From: Novosphingobium sp. 28-62-57
Lineage (GTDB): Bacteria; Pseudomonadota; Alphaproteobacteria; Sphingomonadales; Sphingomonadaceae
Direction of reading: 5' to 3'
NCBI GenBank assembly: GCA_002256985.1
Contig: NCGO01000007.1
Location: 144,475-191,002, forward strand
DNA length: 46,528 nucleotides
Under the pieces are notes generated by a model. That model was not told where the DNA came from, searched no databases, and saw only the letters and a program-made list of their open reading frames with translations. Shown here in pieces: positions 1 to 8,166 of the stretch. How positions within the stretch are numbered: the first letter of the stretch is position 1; each line of letters begins with the position of its first letter. Both the position numbers and the translations under genes were made by a program.

Positions 1-210
1 CAGCACCCACACCAGCGCAAGGCGTGGCCAACCCGTGCCCGCCAGCAGCGTGAGCGTGAAAAAGGCCAGCATGTGCTGCACCTTGTCGCCCATATCGGTC
101 ATCGGCAATTGCGGCGGCTGGGGCAGTACCGCCATGACCAGCGCAAAGATCAGCGCAGGCCAGAACAGCAGCCGCGCCAGACGGGACAGGGTTTCGAGCG
201 CTTTCAGCAT
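1..210 (-). CDS. VanZ-like family membrane protein (partial, runs off left edge)
   Basis: An open frame on the minus strand begins at the ATG at 210 and is open for 70 codons to the window edge, so the C-terminal part is missing. The visible part has a hydrophobic helix at about residues 14-30, then a loop containing GDKVQHMLAF, then a second hydrophobic stretch from about residue 47. The D-K-x-x-H-x-x-A pattern just before the second helix is typical of VanZ-like small membrane proteins. The biochemical role of these proteins is mostly unknown; some VanZ members affect teicoplanin sensitivity. It is divergent from the dehydrogenase gene that follows. The family call rests on one motif and the membrane layout. 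Confidence 0.6.
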   Translation of the reverse strand, partial: MLKALETLSRLARLLFWPALIFALVMAVLPQPPQLPMTDMGDKVQHMLAFFTLTLLAGTGWPRLALVWVL

Positions 211-319
211 CAGCCTCCACCATGCTGCAACGCAACACGCCTGACAAGTCTAGGCGCCAAGTCCAAGCGCCAAGTAAGCGGGGGTGGCACGAGGCCGTAA
301 ACCGGATATGAAGCGTTGC

Positions 320-1252
320 ATGACCGACGAAAACGCCCCCACATCGCCCCTTAACGTCTCCTTCCTTGGCCTTGGCAAAATGGGCGGAGCCATGGCCCGC
401 CATCTTGGCCATGCCGGGCACCGGCTGACGATCTTCAACCGCACGCCAGCCCGCGCAGAAGCCTGGATTGCGGCCAATCCCGGCCTTGCCACGCGCAGCG
501 CATCCAGCCCGGCAGAGGCCGCCGATGGTGCAGACGTGGTGATCACGTGCGTTGGCAATGACGATGATCTGGCTGATGTCGTGCTCAGCCCCAATGGCGT
601 TTTCTCCACGCTGCGGCGCGGCGCGCTCTACATCGATCACACCACGGTCTCGGCCCGCATCGCCCGGCAGATCGCCGTCGAAGGGCGCGACAAGGAGCTG
701 CTCTGCGTCGATGCCCCGGTCACTGGCGGCCAATCTGGCGCCGAAAGCGGCACGCTGGCCATCATGTGCGGCGGCAGTGCAAAGGCGGTAGACGCTGCCC
801 GCCCGGTGCTGTCGGCCTATGCCAAGCGCGTGGTCCATGTCGGCAAATCGGGCGCGGGGCAAACCGCCAAGATGGCCAACCAGATGTGTATCGCAGGGGC
901 CATCGCCGGCCTTTCCGAAGCCATCCGCTTTGCCCAGCTGGCCCACCTTGATCTCGATAAAGTGTTCGAAGCCATTTCGGGCGGCGCGGCGCAATCGTGG
1001 CAGATGGACAACCGTTTCCACACCATGGCCAAGGACGAGTTCGATTTCGGCTTTGCCGTGGACTGGATGCGCAAGGATCTGGGCCTTGCCATGGACGAGG
1101 CGCGCAATCTGGGGGCCAGCGTGCCCGTCACCGCGCTGGTCGATCAGTTCTATGTCGATGTTCAGGCCATGGGCTATGGCCACGAAGACACGAGCGCGCT
1201 GATCCGCCGCCTGCCTCATCGTAAGGGCCCACAGCCAAAGGGCAAGGCATGA
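320..1252 (+). CDS. NAD(P)-dependent beta-hydroxyacid dehydrogenase (3-hydroxyisobutyrate dehydrogenase family)
   Basis: Counted from the ATG at 320 the protein has 310 residues, normal for this family. In-frame ATG 308 and GTG 284 also exist but only add residues before the Rossmann fold. The N-terminal dinucleotide motif GLGKMG is at residues 17-22. The substrate-binding signature DAPVTGG follows in the middle of the protein. The catalytic lysine lies in GAGQTAKMANQ (K184). The C-terminal half is the all-helical domain. Family members oxidise 3-hydroxyisobutyrate, tartronate semialdehyde or related beta-hydroxyacids with NAD(P); the exact substrate cannot be read here. Its stop overlaps the start of the amidohydrolase gene (ATGA at 1249-1252), so the two are probably translated together. 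Confidence 0.9.
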   Translation: MTDENAPTSPLNVSFLGLGKMGGAMARHLGHAGHRLTIFNRTPARAEAWIAANPGLATRSASSPAEAADGADVVITCVGNDDDLADVVLSPNGVFSTLRRGALYIDHTTVSARIARQIAVEGRDKELLCVDAPVTGGQSGAESGTLAIMCGGSAKAVDAARPVLSAYAKRVVHVGKSGAGQTAKMANQMCIAGAIAGLSEAIRFAQLAHLDLDKVFEAISGGAAQSWQMDNRFHTMAKDEFDFGFAVDWMRKDLGLAMDEARNLGASVPVTALVDQFYVDVQAMGYGHEDTSALIRRLPHRKGPQPKGKA

Positions 1253-2940
1253 CCGTGCTCCGCATCGCCCTTGCCGCCCTGCTGCTCACCACATCGACCA
1301 CAGCCCTTGCCGATACGCTGGTCGATAATGTGCGCGGCGCAACTATTGGCGCAAACGGGCAGGTGGAACAGTTCACCGGCCTGCTGTTTGATGCTACTGG
1401 CACGATCAAGCGCGTGATCCATGCGGGCGACAAGAAGCCCAAACCACGCAAGGAATATCAGTACCGCATCGATGGCAAGGGCCGCGTCATGCTGCCCGGC
1501 ATGATCGATGCCCACGCGCATGTGATGGGTATGGGCTTTGCCGCGCTCAGCCTTGATCTCTCTGAAACCACCTCGCTCGCCCAAGCGCTCACCCTGATTG
1601 GCAAGTTTGCCGCCGAACATCCTGATCGGCCATGGATTGTCGGGCGCGGCTGGAATCAGGAACTGTGGAAACTGGGCCGCTTCCCCACAGCGGCAGAGCT
1701 TGATGCCGTGACCGGCGGCAGGCCAGTCTGGCTTGAACGCGTTGATGGCCATGCGGGCTGGGCCAATAGCGCGGCGCTGAAAGCTGCGGGCGTTACCGCC
1801 GCCACGAAAGCCCCCGCTGGCGGCAGCATCGAACGCTTGGCCGATGGCGCCCCTGCAGGCGTGCTGGTCGATGCCGCAATGGACCTTGTCGGCGCAAAAG
1901 TTCCCGCCCCGCGCGCCGAAGACCGGGACATTGCCTTTGCCACCGCCCAGCAGATCCTGTTCAAACGCGGCGTCACTGCGGTGGCTGACATGGGCAGCAG
2001 CATTGAGGACTGGCAGACCTATCGCCGCGCGGGCGATGCCAACCGGCTCTACGTGCGCGTCATGGCCTATGCCTCGGGCGTTGATCAGATGACACTGATC
2101 GGCGGCCCCGGCCCCTCGCCGTGGCTCTATCAGGATCGGTTGCGGCTTAATGGGGTTAAGCTCTACCTTGATGGCGCGCTCGGCTCACGCGGGGCATGGC
2201 TCAAGGCGCCCTATGCCGATGCGCCCACCACGCGCGGGTTGCCGCAACTGAACCAGACCCAGCTTGGCAATCTGATGAGCCGCGCGGCGATGGACGGTTT
2301 TCAGGTGGCAGTCCACGCCATCGGCGATGAAGCAAATGCAACGGTCATCGGTGCCATCACCGACCTCGCCGAAACCTACAAGGGCGATCGGCGCTGGCGC
2401 ATCGAACATGCCCAGATCATCGATCCCAAGGACTACGCAAAATTCGCCCGCAGCGGCGCCATTGCCTCGATGCAGCCCATCCACCAGACGTCGGACCGCG
2501 TGATGGCCGAAGCACGTCTCGGGCCAGATCGCCTTGCCGGAGCCTATCCGTGGAAGTCGCTGAAAACTGCAGGCGTGCGTCTCGCCTTCGGCTCAGATGC
2601 GCCGGTCGAACTGGCCGATCCGTGGGCAGGCCTTGCCGCCGCGATCAGCCGTCAAGGACCGGACGATCAGCCCACAGGTGGCTGGCAACCGCAGGAACGC
2701 CTCGCCCCTGCTGAAGCGCTGGCCGCCTACACCGCCGATGCCGCCTACGCAGGCTTTGCCGAAACCCGCTTCGGCCGCCTCGCCCCCGGCATGCGCGCCG
2801 ATTTCGTGCTGGTCGATGTCGATCCCCTCACCGCCACCCCCGCACAAGTGCGCGCCACCAAGGTCAGCGAAACATGGATCGGCGGCGGTCGCGTATGGTC
2901 GGTGGAGGAAGGGACGACGGCGGGAAAGCCAGCGAACTAG
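1249..2940 (+). CDS. Exported amidohydrolase, YtcJ-like (Amidohydro_3 family)
   Basis: A 563-residue protein that starts on the ATG overlapping the previous stop. Residues 1-21 form a signal peptide ending in TTALA, so the enzyme is probably periplasmic. The metal-dependent hydrolase fold is recognised by the HxH motif in IDAHAHVMG (H89, H91), VHAIGDEAN (H356), RIEHAQI (H387) and the late aspartate in FGSDAPVE (D450). YtcJ-type proteins hydrolyse C-N bonds of amides or related compounds, but few have known substrates. Coupling to a hydroxyacid dehydrogenase suggests a small catabolic unit; that is inference only. Two perfect hairpins follow the stop codon. Confidence 0.88.
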   Translation: MTVLRIALAALLLTTSTTALADTLVDNVRGATIGANGQVEQFTGLLFDATGTIKRVIHAGDKKPKPRKEYQYRIDGKGRVMLPGMIDAHAHVMGMGFAALSLDLSETTSLAQALTLIGKFAAEHPDRPWIVGRGWNQELWKLGRFPTAAELDAVTGGRPVWLERVDGHAGWANSAALKAAGVTAATKAPAGGSIERLADGAPAGVLVDAAMDLVGAKVPAPRAEDRDIAFATAQQILFKRGVTAVADMGSSIEDWQTYRRAGDANRLYVRVMAYASGVDQMTLIGGPGPSPWLYQDRLRLNGVKLYLDGALGSRGAWLKAPYADAPTTRGLPQLNQTQLGNLMSRAAMDGFQVAVHAIGDEANATVIGAITDLAETYKGDRRWRIEHAQIIDPKDYAKFARSGAIASMQPIHQTSDRVMAEARLGPDRLAGAYPWKSLKTAGVRLAFGSDAPVELADPWAGLAAAISRQGPDDQPTGGWQPQERLAPAEALAAYTADAAYAGFAETRFGRLAPGMRADFVLVDVDPLTATPAQVRATKVSETWIGGGRVWSVEEGTTAGKPAN

Positions 2941-2956
2941 TAAAATTTCCCAATGT

Positions 2957-3024
2957 CCCGTTCGTGTCGAGCGAAGTCGAGACACTTTGCACAATGTGTC
3001 TCGACTTCGCTCGACACGAACGGG
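2957..3024. repeat. Perfect 29-bp inverted repeat (palindromic repeat family A, copy 1)
   Basis: Arms at 2957-2985 and 2996-3024 are perfect reverse complements, separated by a 10-nt loop. The arm core reads GTTCGTGTCGAGCGAAGTCG. The same sequence recurs at 3068-3131 and 30314-30378. This copy lies between the converging amidohydrolase and tatC genes and could end transcription from both sides, although it has no T-tract. Confidence 0.95.
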
Positions 3025-3067
3025 TGTAGCTAGACCGGGATGACATTACATTGATCCAACACACGTC

Positions 3068-3131
3068 CCGTTCGTGTCGAGCGAAGTCGAGACACCGCAC
3101 AATGTGTCTCGACTTCGCTCGACACGAACGG
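3068..3131. repeat. Perfect 28-bp inverted repeat (palindromic repeat family A, copy 2)
   Basis: Arms 3068-3095 and 3104-3131 are perfect reverse complements with an 8-nt loop. It is nearly identical to the copy at 2957-3024 and differs mainly in the loop. The 43 bases between the two copies hold no gene. The remaining bases before tatC show nothing recognisable. Confidence 0.95.
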
Positions 3132-3161
3132 AGATCTGATTCAGTTTAAGGTCATCCCGCT

Positions 3162-3983
3162 CTAAGGAATTAGCGGCGACTGCCCTGCAGCCATTTCAGC
3201 CGCCTTCTCCGCCGCTTCTTCCTCGGCCCGCCGCTTGGCATCGGCCTTTTCGGTAAAGCGCATCAGCACCAACGTGCCTTCGAACAACAGCAGCAGCGGG
3301 ATCGCCAGCATAAGCTGCGACACCACATCAGGCGGCGTTGCCACTGTGGCCACGGCAAAAATCCCCACGATCACATAGCGCCGCGCAGTCACCAATTGCG
3401 TGCGCGTGACAATCCCCGCGCGGTTCAGCAGCATCAGCAGCACGGGCAGCAGAAAGCTGATCCCGAAGGCCAGAATGAATTGCATCACCAGGCTCAGGTA
3501 ATCCCCCGTCCCCGGCAGCGCTTCCAGTTGCAGCCCGCCCTTGTTGCCTTCAAAGCCCAGAAACCATTTGAACGCGGTCGGCATCACCACATAGTAGGCA
3601 AGGCTGGCTCCCATCGTGAACAGGACCGGCGTGGCCAGCAGGAATGGCAGGAACGCCTTCTTCTCCCGCGCATAAAGCCCCGGCGCAACAAAGGCCCACA
3701 ACTGGTTGGCAATGATCGGAAAACTGACCAGAAACGCTGCAAACATCGATACTTTCAGCTCGACGAAGAACGCCTCATACAGCTTGGTATAGATCAGCTT
3801 GCCCTGTCCCGGCGGAAAGGCATGAACCAGCGGCTGGACCAGCACGGCAAAGATATCGTCGGCAAAATAGAAGCAGACCGCAAACGTCGCTACCAGCGCA
3901 TAGACGCAGCGCAACAGCCGCGTGCGCAGTTCCAGCAAATGGTCCAGCAGCGGCGCCTGCGTCTCGTCGATATCGCGGATCAT
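3162..3983 (-). CDS. tatC: Sec-independent protein translocase subunit TatC
   Basis: A 273-residue polytopic inner-membrane protein with six hydrophobic segments. It opens with a cytoplasmic N-terminus containing HLLELRTRLL, the conserved L-E-L-R segment of TatC. The first cytoplasmic loop carries FVAPGLYAREKKAF, where the F/P/L/E residues help recognise the twin-arginine signal peptide. The C-terminal tail is charged and Ala/Glu-rich. TatC is the receptor of the Tat pathway, which exports folded, often cofactor-containing proteins. The ATG at 3983 overlaps the tatB stop (ATGA), which makes tatC the last gene of tatABC. Confidence 0.97.
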   Translation of the reverse strand: MIRDIDETQAPLLDHLLELRTRLLRCVYALVATFAVCFYFADDIFAVLVQPLVHAFPPGQGKLIYTKLYEAFFVELKVSMFAAFLVSFPIIANQLWAFVAPGLYAREKKAFLPFLLATPVLFTMGASLAYYVVMPTAFKWFLGFEGNKGGLQLEALPGTGDYLSLVMQFILAFGISFLLPVLLMLLNRAGIVTRTQLVTARRYVIVGIFAVATVATPPDVVSQLMLAIPLLLLFEGTLVLMRFTEKADAKRRAEEEAAEKAAEMAAGQSPLIP

Positions 3984-4381
3984 GGCTGCGAGGTTTCCTG
4001 CTTCACCACTTGCTCGGGCGGCATTGGCCCGATCATCAGCGGATCAGCGGTTGGTGCATCCGATACCAGCGGCGTTGGAAACGGATCGTTCTGATCGGCG
4101 GCGGCTTCGGGCGTCTGTCCGGCCGCAGCAGCAGCGGCTTCCTGCGCCGCCGTTTCGCGCATGATGCGCTCGTTCTGCTCCTTCCACTTTTTCTCCATCT
4201 CCTCCATCTCCGCCTCGCGGATCATGGTTTCGATGCCAGAGCGGAAGTGGTTGGAAACGCGGCGCATCTTCGCCACCCAGCGGCCTGCGGTGCGCAGGGC
4301 AAGCGGCAGGTCCTTCGGGCCGATCACCACGATCGCCACGATGACCAGCAACAGAAGTTCGGACGCGCCGACGTCAAACAC
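3980..4381 (-). CDS. tatB: Sec-independent protein translocase subunit TatB
   Basis: A 133-residue protein starting MFDVGASELLLL, with one transmembrane helix (about residues 5-22) and the hinge motif VIGPKDLPLALRTAG, which is typical of TatB. An amphipathic, highly charged helix follows (about residues 30-80), then a Pro/Ala-rich tail. TatB sits with TatC in the receptor complex and passes substrates to TatA. It lies between tatA (27-bp gap) and tatC (4-bp overlap). Confidence 0.95.
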   Translation of the reverse strand: MFDVGASELLLLVIVAIVVIGPKDLPLALRTAGRWVAKMRRVSNHFRSGIETMIREAEMEEMEKKWKEQNERIMRETAAQEAAAAAAGQTPEAAADQNDPFPTPLVSDAPTADPLMIGPMPPEQVVKQETSQP

Positions 4382-4408
4382 GGCTAATGCGCCTTTATAT
4401 TCAGTATC

Positions 4409-4648
4409 TTACGAAGCCTGATCGGTGGGCGTAGGCTGCGGGGCAGGCTGCGCGGGCGGCGGGGTCTGCTGCTGCAATTGCGCAGGCGGCGGCGGGACCG
4501 GCTTGTTGTCCTCGTCCGTCATACCCTGCTTGAAGCTTTTGATACCCTTGCCGAAATCGCCCATCATTTCCGAAATGCGGCCACGGCCGAACAGCACCAG
4601 CACGACCAGCGCCAGCACGATCAGGTGAGGAAGGGAAAGACCACCCAT
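4409..4648 (-). CDS. tatA: Sec-independent protein translocase subunit TatA
   Basis: A 79-residue protein with a short N-terminal transmembrane helix, then the TatA hinge [18 protein letters not shown] (F-G-R-G-R...G-x-G-I) and an amphipathic helix, ending in a Pro/Gln-rich tail. TatA oligomers form the pore of the Tat translocon. A strong Shine-Dalgarno sequence (AAAGGAG) lies 8 bases before the ATG at 4648. The position right after scpB suggests the tat genes are read with the scp genes from the long minus-strand run. Confidence 0.95.
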   Translation of the reverse strand: MGGLSLPHLIVLALVVLVLFGRGRISEMMGDFGKGIKSFKQGMTDEDNKPVPPPPAQLQQQTPPPAQPAPQPTPTDQAS

Positions 4649-4713
4649 GTCACAAACTCCTTTGCGCCCCTAGATAGGGACGGCGCGCCCCACTTGCCAG
4701 CAAATCAATTGCT

Positions 4714-5322
4714 TCAATCCGCGCTTTCTTCGTCACGCGGTCGTTCGGCATCCGTGTCCCCGTCATCGCCCCCCGTCAAGACGGCAAAGGCTTCGTCCAC
4801 CGGATCGAGCAGCCCGGCAGCCCGCAATTCCTCGATTCCAGGAAGATCACGACGCGATTCCAGCCCGAAATGCGTGAGAAATTCAGGCGTTGTTGCATAA
4901 ATCGTAGGCCGCCCCGGAACTTCGCGCCGCCCGGAAATCCGCACCCACCCCGCCTCCAGCAACACGTCCAGCGTGCCCTTGGCAGTCTGCACGCCGCGAA
5001 TCGCTTCGATCTCGGCGCGGCTTACGGGTTCGTGGTAGGCGATGATCGCCAGAGCCTCGGTCGCCGCACGCGACAGGCGTTTGGGCTCCTCCTTCTCACG
5101 GCGCAACAGGTGCGCCAGATCAGGGGCGGTCTGGAAGTGCCAGCGGCCCCCTCGCTCCACCAAATGGACGCCTCGGTGCGCGTAGGTGCATCTCAGTGCA
5201 CTTAAGGATGCACTTACGTCAGCCCCTTCGAGGTGCGCAGAAATCTCTTGTTCCGTAAGGGGTTGCGCCGAAGCAAACAAAGTCGCCTCAACCGCGCGTT
5301 CAAGATCATCTGGCTGCGTCAC
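4714..5322 (-). CDS. scpB: Segregation and condensation protein ScpB
   Basis: The frame stays open upstream to 5637, but that part overlaps scpA and is out-of-frame shadow. The likely start is the GTG at 5322, which overlaps the scpA stop (GTGA), giving 202 residues. It reads VTQPDDLERAVEATLFASAQ, a typical ScpB N-terminus. Two winged-helix domains follow; the motifs LAIIAYHEPVSRAEIEAIRG and RPTIYATTPEFLTHFGL are characteristic. ScpB pairs with ScpA and SMC in the condensin complex that compacts the chromosome. Bases 5184-5215 of the coding sequence match a short motif just downstream of uvrC (see findings). Confidence 0.93.
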   Translation of the reverse strand: MTQPDDLERAVEATLFASAQPLTEQEISAHLEGADVSASLSALRCTYAHRGVHLVERGGRWHFQTAPDLAHLLRREKEEPKRLSRAATEALAIIAYHEPVSRAEIEAIRGVQTAKGTLDVLLEAGWVRISGRREVPGRPTIYATTPEFLTHFGLESRRDLPGIEELRAAGLLDPVDEAFAVLTGGDDGDTDAERPRDEESAD

Positions 5323-6116
5323 GCCCGCGTAGCCCTGAGCATCAGTGGCCCAAAAGCTTGATCCTGCGCGATTTCTGCCTTGCCTTGCTTGGCCAGTTCC
5401 AGCGCCGCCACAAAGCTGGAAGCCAGCGCCGATTTGCGCAACATCGGATCGCCATCGAGCGGCAAAAACGCGCGCAGATCGGTCCAGTCCATCGCCACGC
5501 CCAGCATCTTTGATACCCGCGCCAGCGCCGCATCCAGCGTCATCACTGCGCGTTCGCGAACCATGTGGACCACGGGACGATTGCGGTGCTTGATCGCACC
5601 ATAAGCCTGGATCAGCGAGAAAATATCGCATGCCCACAAAGCCTTGCGATCCACACGCAAGCCCTCCGGGGCACCGCGCACAAAGACCTCACGCCCCACC
5701 CGGTCCCGCGCCATCAATCGCGCACCCGCTTCACGCATCGCACCAAGGCGCTGCAGCCGCAATTGCAGCTTGAGCGCCAATTCTTCGGGGCTTGGCTGCA
5801 CTTCGGGATCGCGCGGCAGCAACAACAAGGACTTGAGATAGGCCAGCCACGCCGCCATCACCAGATAGTCAGCCGCCAGTTCCAGCTTCAGCGCCTTGGC
5901 CTGCTCGATATAGTCAAGATACTGGCCAACCAGTTCAAGAATAGAGATTTTCCGGAGATCCACCTTCTGCCGCCGGGCCAGTTCCAGCAACAGATCGAGC
6001 GGCCCTTCCCACCCATCCAATTCCAGATAAAGCGCCGCATCGCCCGTTTGCGCCGAGGCAATGCCGCCCCATTCGGCCTCATCCGCAAACAGCGCAGGTT
6101 CGGCCAGATCGTCCAT
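5319..6116 (-). CDS. scpA: Segregation and condensation protein ScpA (kleisin)
   Basis: A 265-residue protein with the conserved ScpA N-terminal signature LDGWEGPLDLLLELARRQ and DLRKISILELVGQYLDYI, which forms the helix bundle that binds the SMC neck. It continues with YLVMAAWLAYLKSLLLLP and ends in a small winged-helix domain. ScpA is the kleisin bridging SMC and ScpB. Its start shares one base with the nagZ stop (TGATG), and its stop overlaps the scpB start, so nagZ-scpA-scpB are translationally coupled. Confidence 0.96.
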   Translation of the reverse strand: MDDLAEPALFADEAEWGGIASAQTGDAALYLELDGWEGPLDLLLELARRQKVDLRKISILELVGQYLDYIEQAKALKLELAADYLVMAAWLAYLKSLLLLPRDPEVQPSPEELALKLQLRLQRLGAMREAGARLMARDRVGREVFVRGAPEGLRVDRKALWACDIFSLIQAYGAIKHRNRPVVHMVRERAVMTLDAALARVSKMLGVAMDWTDLRAFLPLDGDPMLRKSALASSFVAALELAKQGKAEIAQDQAFGPLMLRATRA

Positions 6117-7132
6117 CAGGCAAGCGCCAGCAATTGGTCACGGGTGGCCAGCAGGTCAGTCTGATCGGCCACATCGGCGGGGCCATCAAAGCTTGCCGTC
6201 GGGGCCAGTGCGCGCTCCAGCCGTTCGGCGGTCTTGGCACTCATCGGGGCCAGCACCTTGGCGATGCCCACCATGTCGTCCATTTTCGCCCAGCAATTCA
6301 GCGCAATATCGCAACCCGCCGCTTGCGCCCGTACCGCGCGATCGGGCACAGCACCGCCCAAGGCCTGCATGTCCAGATCATCGGTCAGCAGCAAGCCGTC
6401 AAAGCCGATGGTCTTGCGGATGATCTCTTCGATCACGAATGGCGACAGCGTAGCGGGGTTTTCAGCGTCCCACGCGGTGAAGCGCAGATGGCCGGTCATG
6501 CCGATGGTGGCGTGCTTCAGCGTGCGGAACGGTGCGAGGTCCAATTCAAGCTCTTGAGCCGATGCGGTGACCAGCGGCGTTTCCTTGTGGCTATCGACCA
6601 GCGAGCGGCCATGCCCCGGCATGTGTTTGACAACACCCGCAATTCCGGCCCGCGCCAGCCCGTCCAGTGTCGCCCGCCCCAGCGCCGCCACGCGCTGTGG
6701 TTCGGTACCCAGTGCGCGATCCCCGATCACATCATGCGCGCCGGGTTGGCGCACATCGAGCAGCGGCAGGCAATCGACACTGATCCCCGCTTCAGCCAGA
6801 TCGAGCCCCAGCGCATGGGCATTGGCCCGCGCCGCCTCAATCGCGCTGGCCGGGGCCACGTCATAGAGCCGGTCAAACGCCTCACCGGGCGGATAGGGCA
6901 GCCAGACCGGCGGCTTCATCCGCGCGACCCGCCCACCTTCCTGATCGATGCAGATGAACGTACGGTCCCGGCCATGCAGCGCGCGCAGATCATCGGTCAG
7001 CGCCCGCACTTGCGCGCGGCTTTCGATGTTGCGCCCGAACAGGATGTACCCTGCAGGATCGCAATCGCGAAAAAACGCGCGTTCGTCGTCAGTCAGGACG
7101 GGGCCGGACAGGCCGAAGATGGCGGGCAGCAT
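6116..7132 (-). CDS. nagZ: Beta-N-acetylhexosaminidase (glycoside hydrolase family 3, NagZ)
   Basis: A 338-residue single-domain GH3 enzyme without a signal peptide, as expected for cytoplasmic NagZ. It shows DQEGGRV (63-69), the KHMPGHG active-site loop (169-175) with catalytic His174, and the nucleophile motif LLLTDDLDM (Asp251). NagZ removes GlcNAc from anhydro-muropeptides during peptidoglycan recycling, and in some bacteria its product controls beta-lactamase induction. The gene lies between a SPOR-domain cell-wall-binding protein and scpA. A repeat-filled gap of 221 bases separates it from the SPOR gene. Confidence 0.95.
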   Translation of the reverse strand: MLPAIFGLSGPVLTDDERAFFRDCDPAGYILFGRNIESRAQVRALTDDLRALHGRDRTFICIDQEGGRVARMKPPVWLPYPPGEAFDRLYDVAPASAIEAARANAHALGLDLAEAGISVDCLPLLDVRQPGAHDVIGDRALGTEPQRVAALGRATLDGLARAGIAGVVKHMPGHGRSLVDSHKETPLVTASAQELELDLAPFRTLKHATIGMTGHLRFTAWDAENPATLSPFVIEEIIRKTIGFDGLLLTDDLDMQALGGAVPDRAVRAQAAGCDIALNCWAKMDDMVGIAKVLAPMSAKTAERLERALAPTASFDGPADVADQTDLLATRDQLLALA

Positions 7133-7184
7133 TGCGCTGGAATCGCGCAGGCCCGCCTGATTTGCAAGGGTGGTGGCGGTGTTG

Positions 7185-7345
7185 GTGGGGGAAAAGGCGG
7201 CTCAAACCCGCCCCTCCGTCAGCCCTTTGGGCTGCCACCTCCCCATTTGTGCTTCGCAAAAACGGGGAGGCTTTGATTTCCCTGCCCCTCCCCGCTTTCA
7301 CGCAGTGCAAATGGGGAGGTGAGCGGGCCATCAGGCGCGGTCGGA
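7185..7345. repeat. Intergenic palindromic repeat cluster (family D)
   Basis: The 221-base gap between the SPOR gene and nagZ holds no gene. It contains four copies of a short CCTCCCC/GGGGAGG element in alternating orientation (7238-7244, 7264-7270, near 7287-7293, 7313-7319). Together they can fold into two or more stem-loops, for example CCTCCCCATTT pairing with AAATGGGGAGG. The core is read as a dispersed palindromic repeat of the host; copies elsewhere in the genome are expected but not seen in this window. Confidence 0.6.
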
Positions 7346-7353
7346 GGGGGCTT

Positions 7354-8121
7354 TCAGCGCTTCACCTGACACTTCAGGCCGCCAGCCTGCAACCGGCGGC
7401 ACAGCGCATCCGCCGCTGCACCGTCAGCCGCAACGGCCTGCAGACGGTGGACCGTGCCGATATCGGCCTTGCCCTCAATCACGCGGTGCGACAGGCCTTT
7501 GAGCGCTTCGTGATTGCCCAGCAGCTTTTGCCAAGCCGTTTCGGCGGCAGCTTTTGACGAGAATGCCCCGATCTGCACGCCTACACCGCCCGTGGCCGGT
7601 GCCGCAGCCGGTGCGACCGCCGCAGCCGAAGCGCTGGGCTTGGCCGATGGCGTGGCCGCAGGTGCAGGCGTGGGCGATGCTGATGCCGCAAGATTGGCGG
7701 CGGGCTTTTCGCCCTCGCTCACCTTGAAGCTGGAATCGCCGGTTCCGGCGAAAGTCTTGCCGCCCGGATCGCTCGGCGCGACCTTGTAGGGCTCCTTGCT
7801 CGCTTCGATCAGGCTGCCATCAGCGTTGTTGGCCACTGAGCCCCGGTTGCTCGCATACCAGATCCCGCCGATCAGTGCGGCCAGCACCAGCAAGCCGCCC
7901 AGGGCGATGCCGATCAGGCGGCCGTTGCCGCTGTCTTCTTCATCGCCATCGATATCGTCGGCGCTTTCCAGCCAGGGCAGACGCTCTTCATCCCCCAGCG
8001 CCAGACGCTCGCCCGCAACGGTTTCACCAAGTTCTTCAGACACATCGAAAGGCTTTTGCCCACCAGTCTGAAGCGCCGTTGTGTTGTCCCAGTCGCCGTT
8101 CTGGTCGTTTTCGCCGTGCAT
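7354..8121 (-). CDS. SPOR-domain membrane protein
   Basis: From the ATG at 8121 the protein has 255 residues; an in-frame GTG at 8139 would add six. An acidic N-terminal cytoplasmic region (about residues 1-65) precedes one transmembrane helix (GIALGGLLVLAALIGGIWYA). A periplasmic Ala/Pro/Ser-rich linker follows. The C-terminal SPOR domain begins near VGVQIGAFSSKAAAETAWQKL and ends KCQVKR. SPOR domains bind peptidoglycan lacking stem peptides at the division septum, so the protein probably takes part in cell division or wall remodelling. Its place between argS and nagZ fits a recurrent order in related bacteria. The specific role is not known from sequence. Confidence 0.9.
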   Translation of the reverse strand: MHGENDQNGDWDNTTALQTGGQKPFDVSEELGETVAGERLALGDEERLPWLESADDIDGDEEDSGNGRLIGIALGGLLVLAALIGGIWYASNRGSVANNADGSLIEASKEPYKVAPSDPGGKTFAGTGDSSFKVSEGEKPAANLAASASPTPAPAATPSAKPSASAAAVAPAAAPATGGVGVQIGAFSSKAAAETAWQKLLGNHEALKGLSHRVIEGKADIGTVHRLQAVAADGAAADALCRRLQAGGLKCQVKR

Positions 8122-8166
8122 CTTACGCCCCTGCCCCACTCATGCCTGACGCCCCTTCGGGTGACG

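Noticed and set aside
5323-5637. N-terminal extension of scpB to 307 codons.
   Set aside because: The extra part overlaps scpA in another frame and does not look like ScpB; the GTGA overlap gives a normal-length protein.
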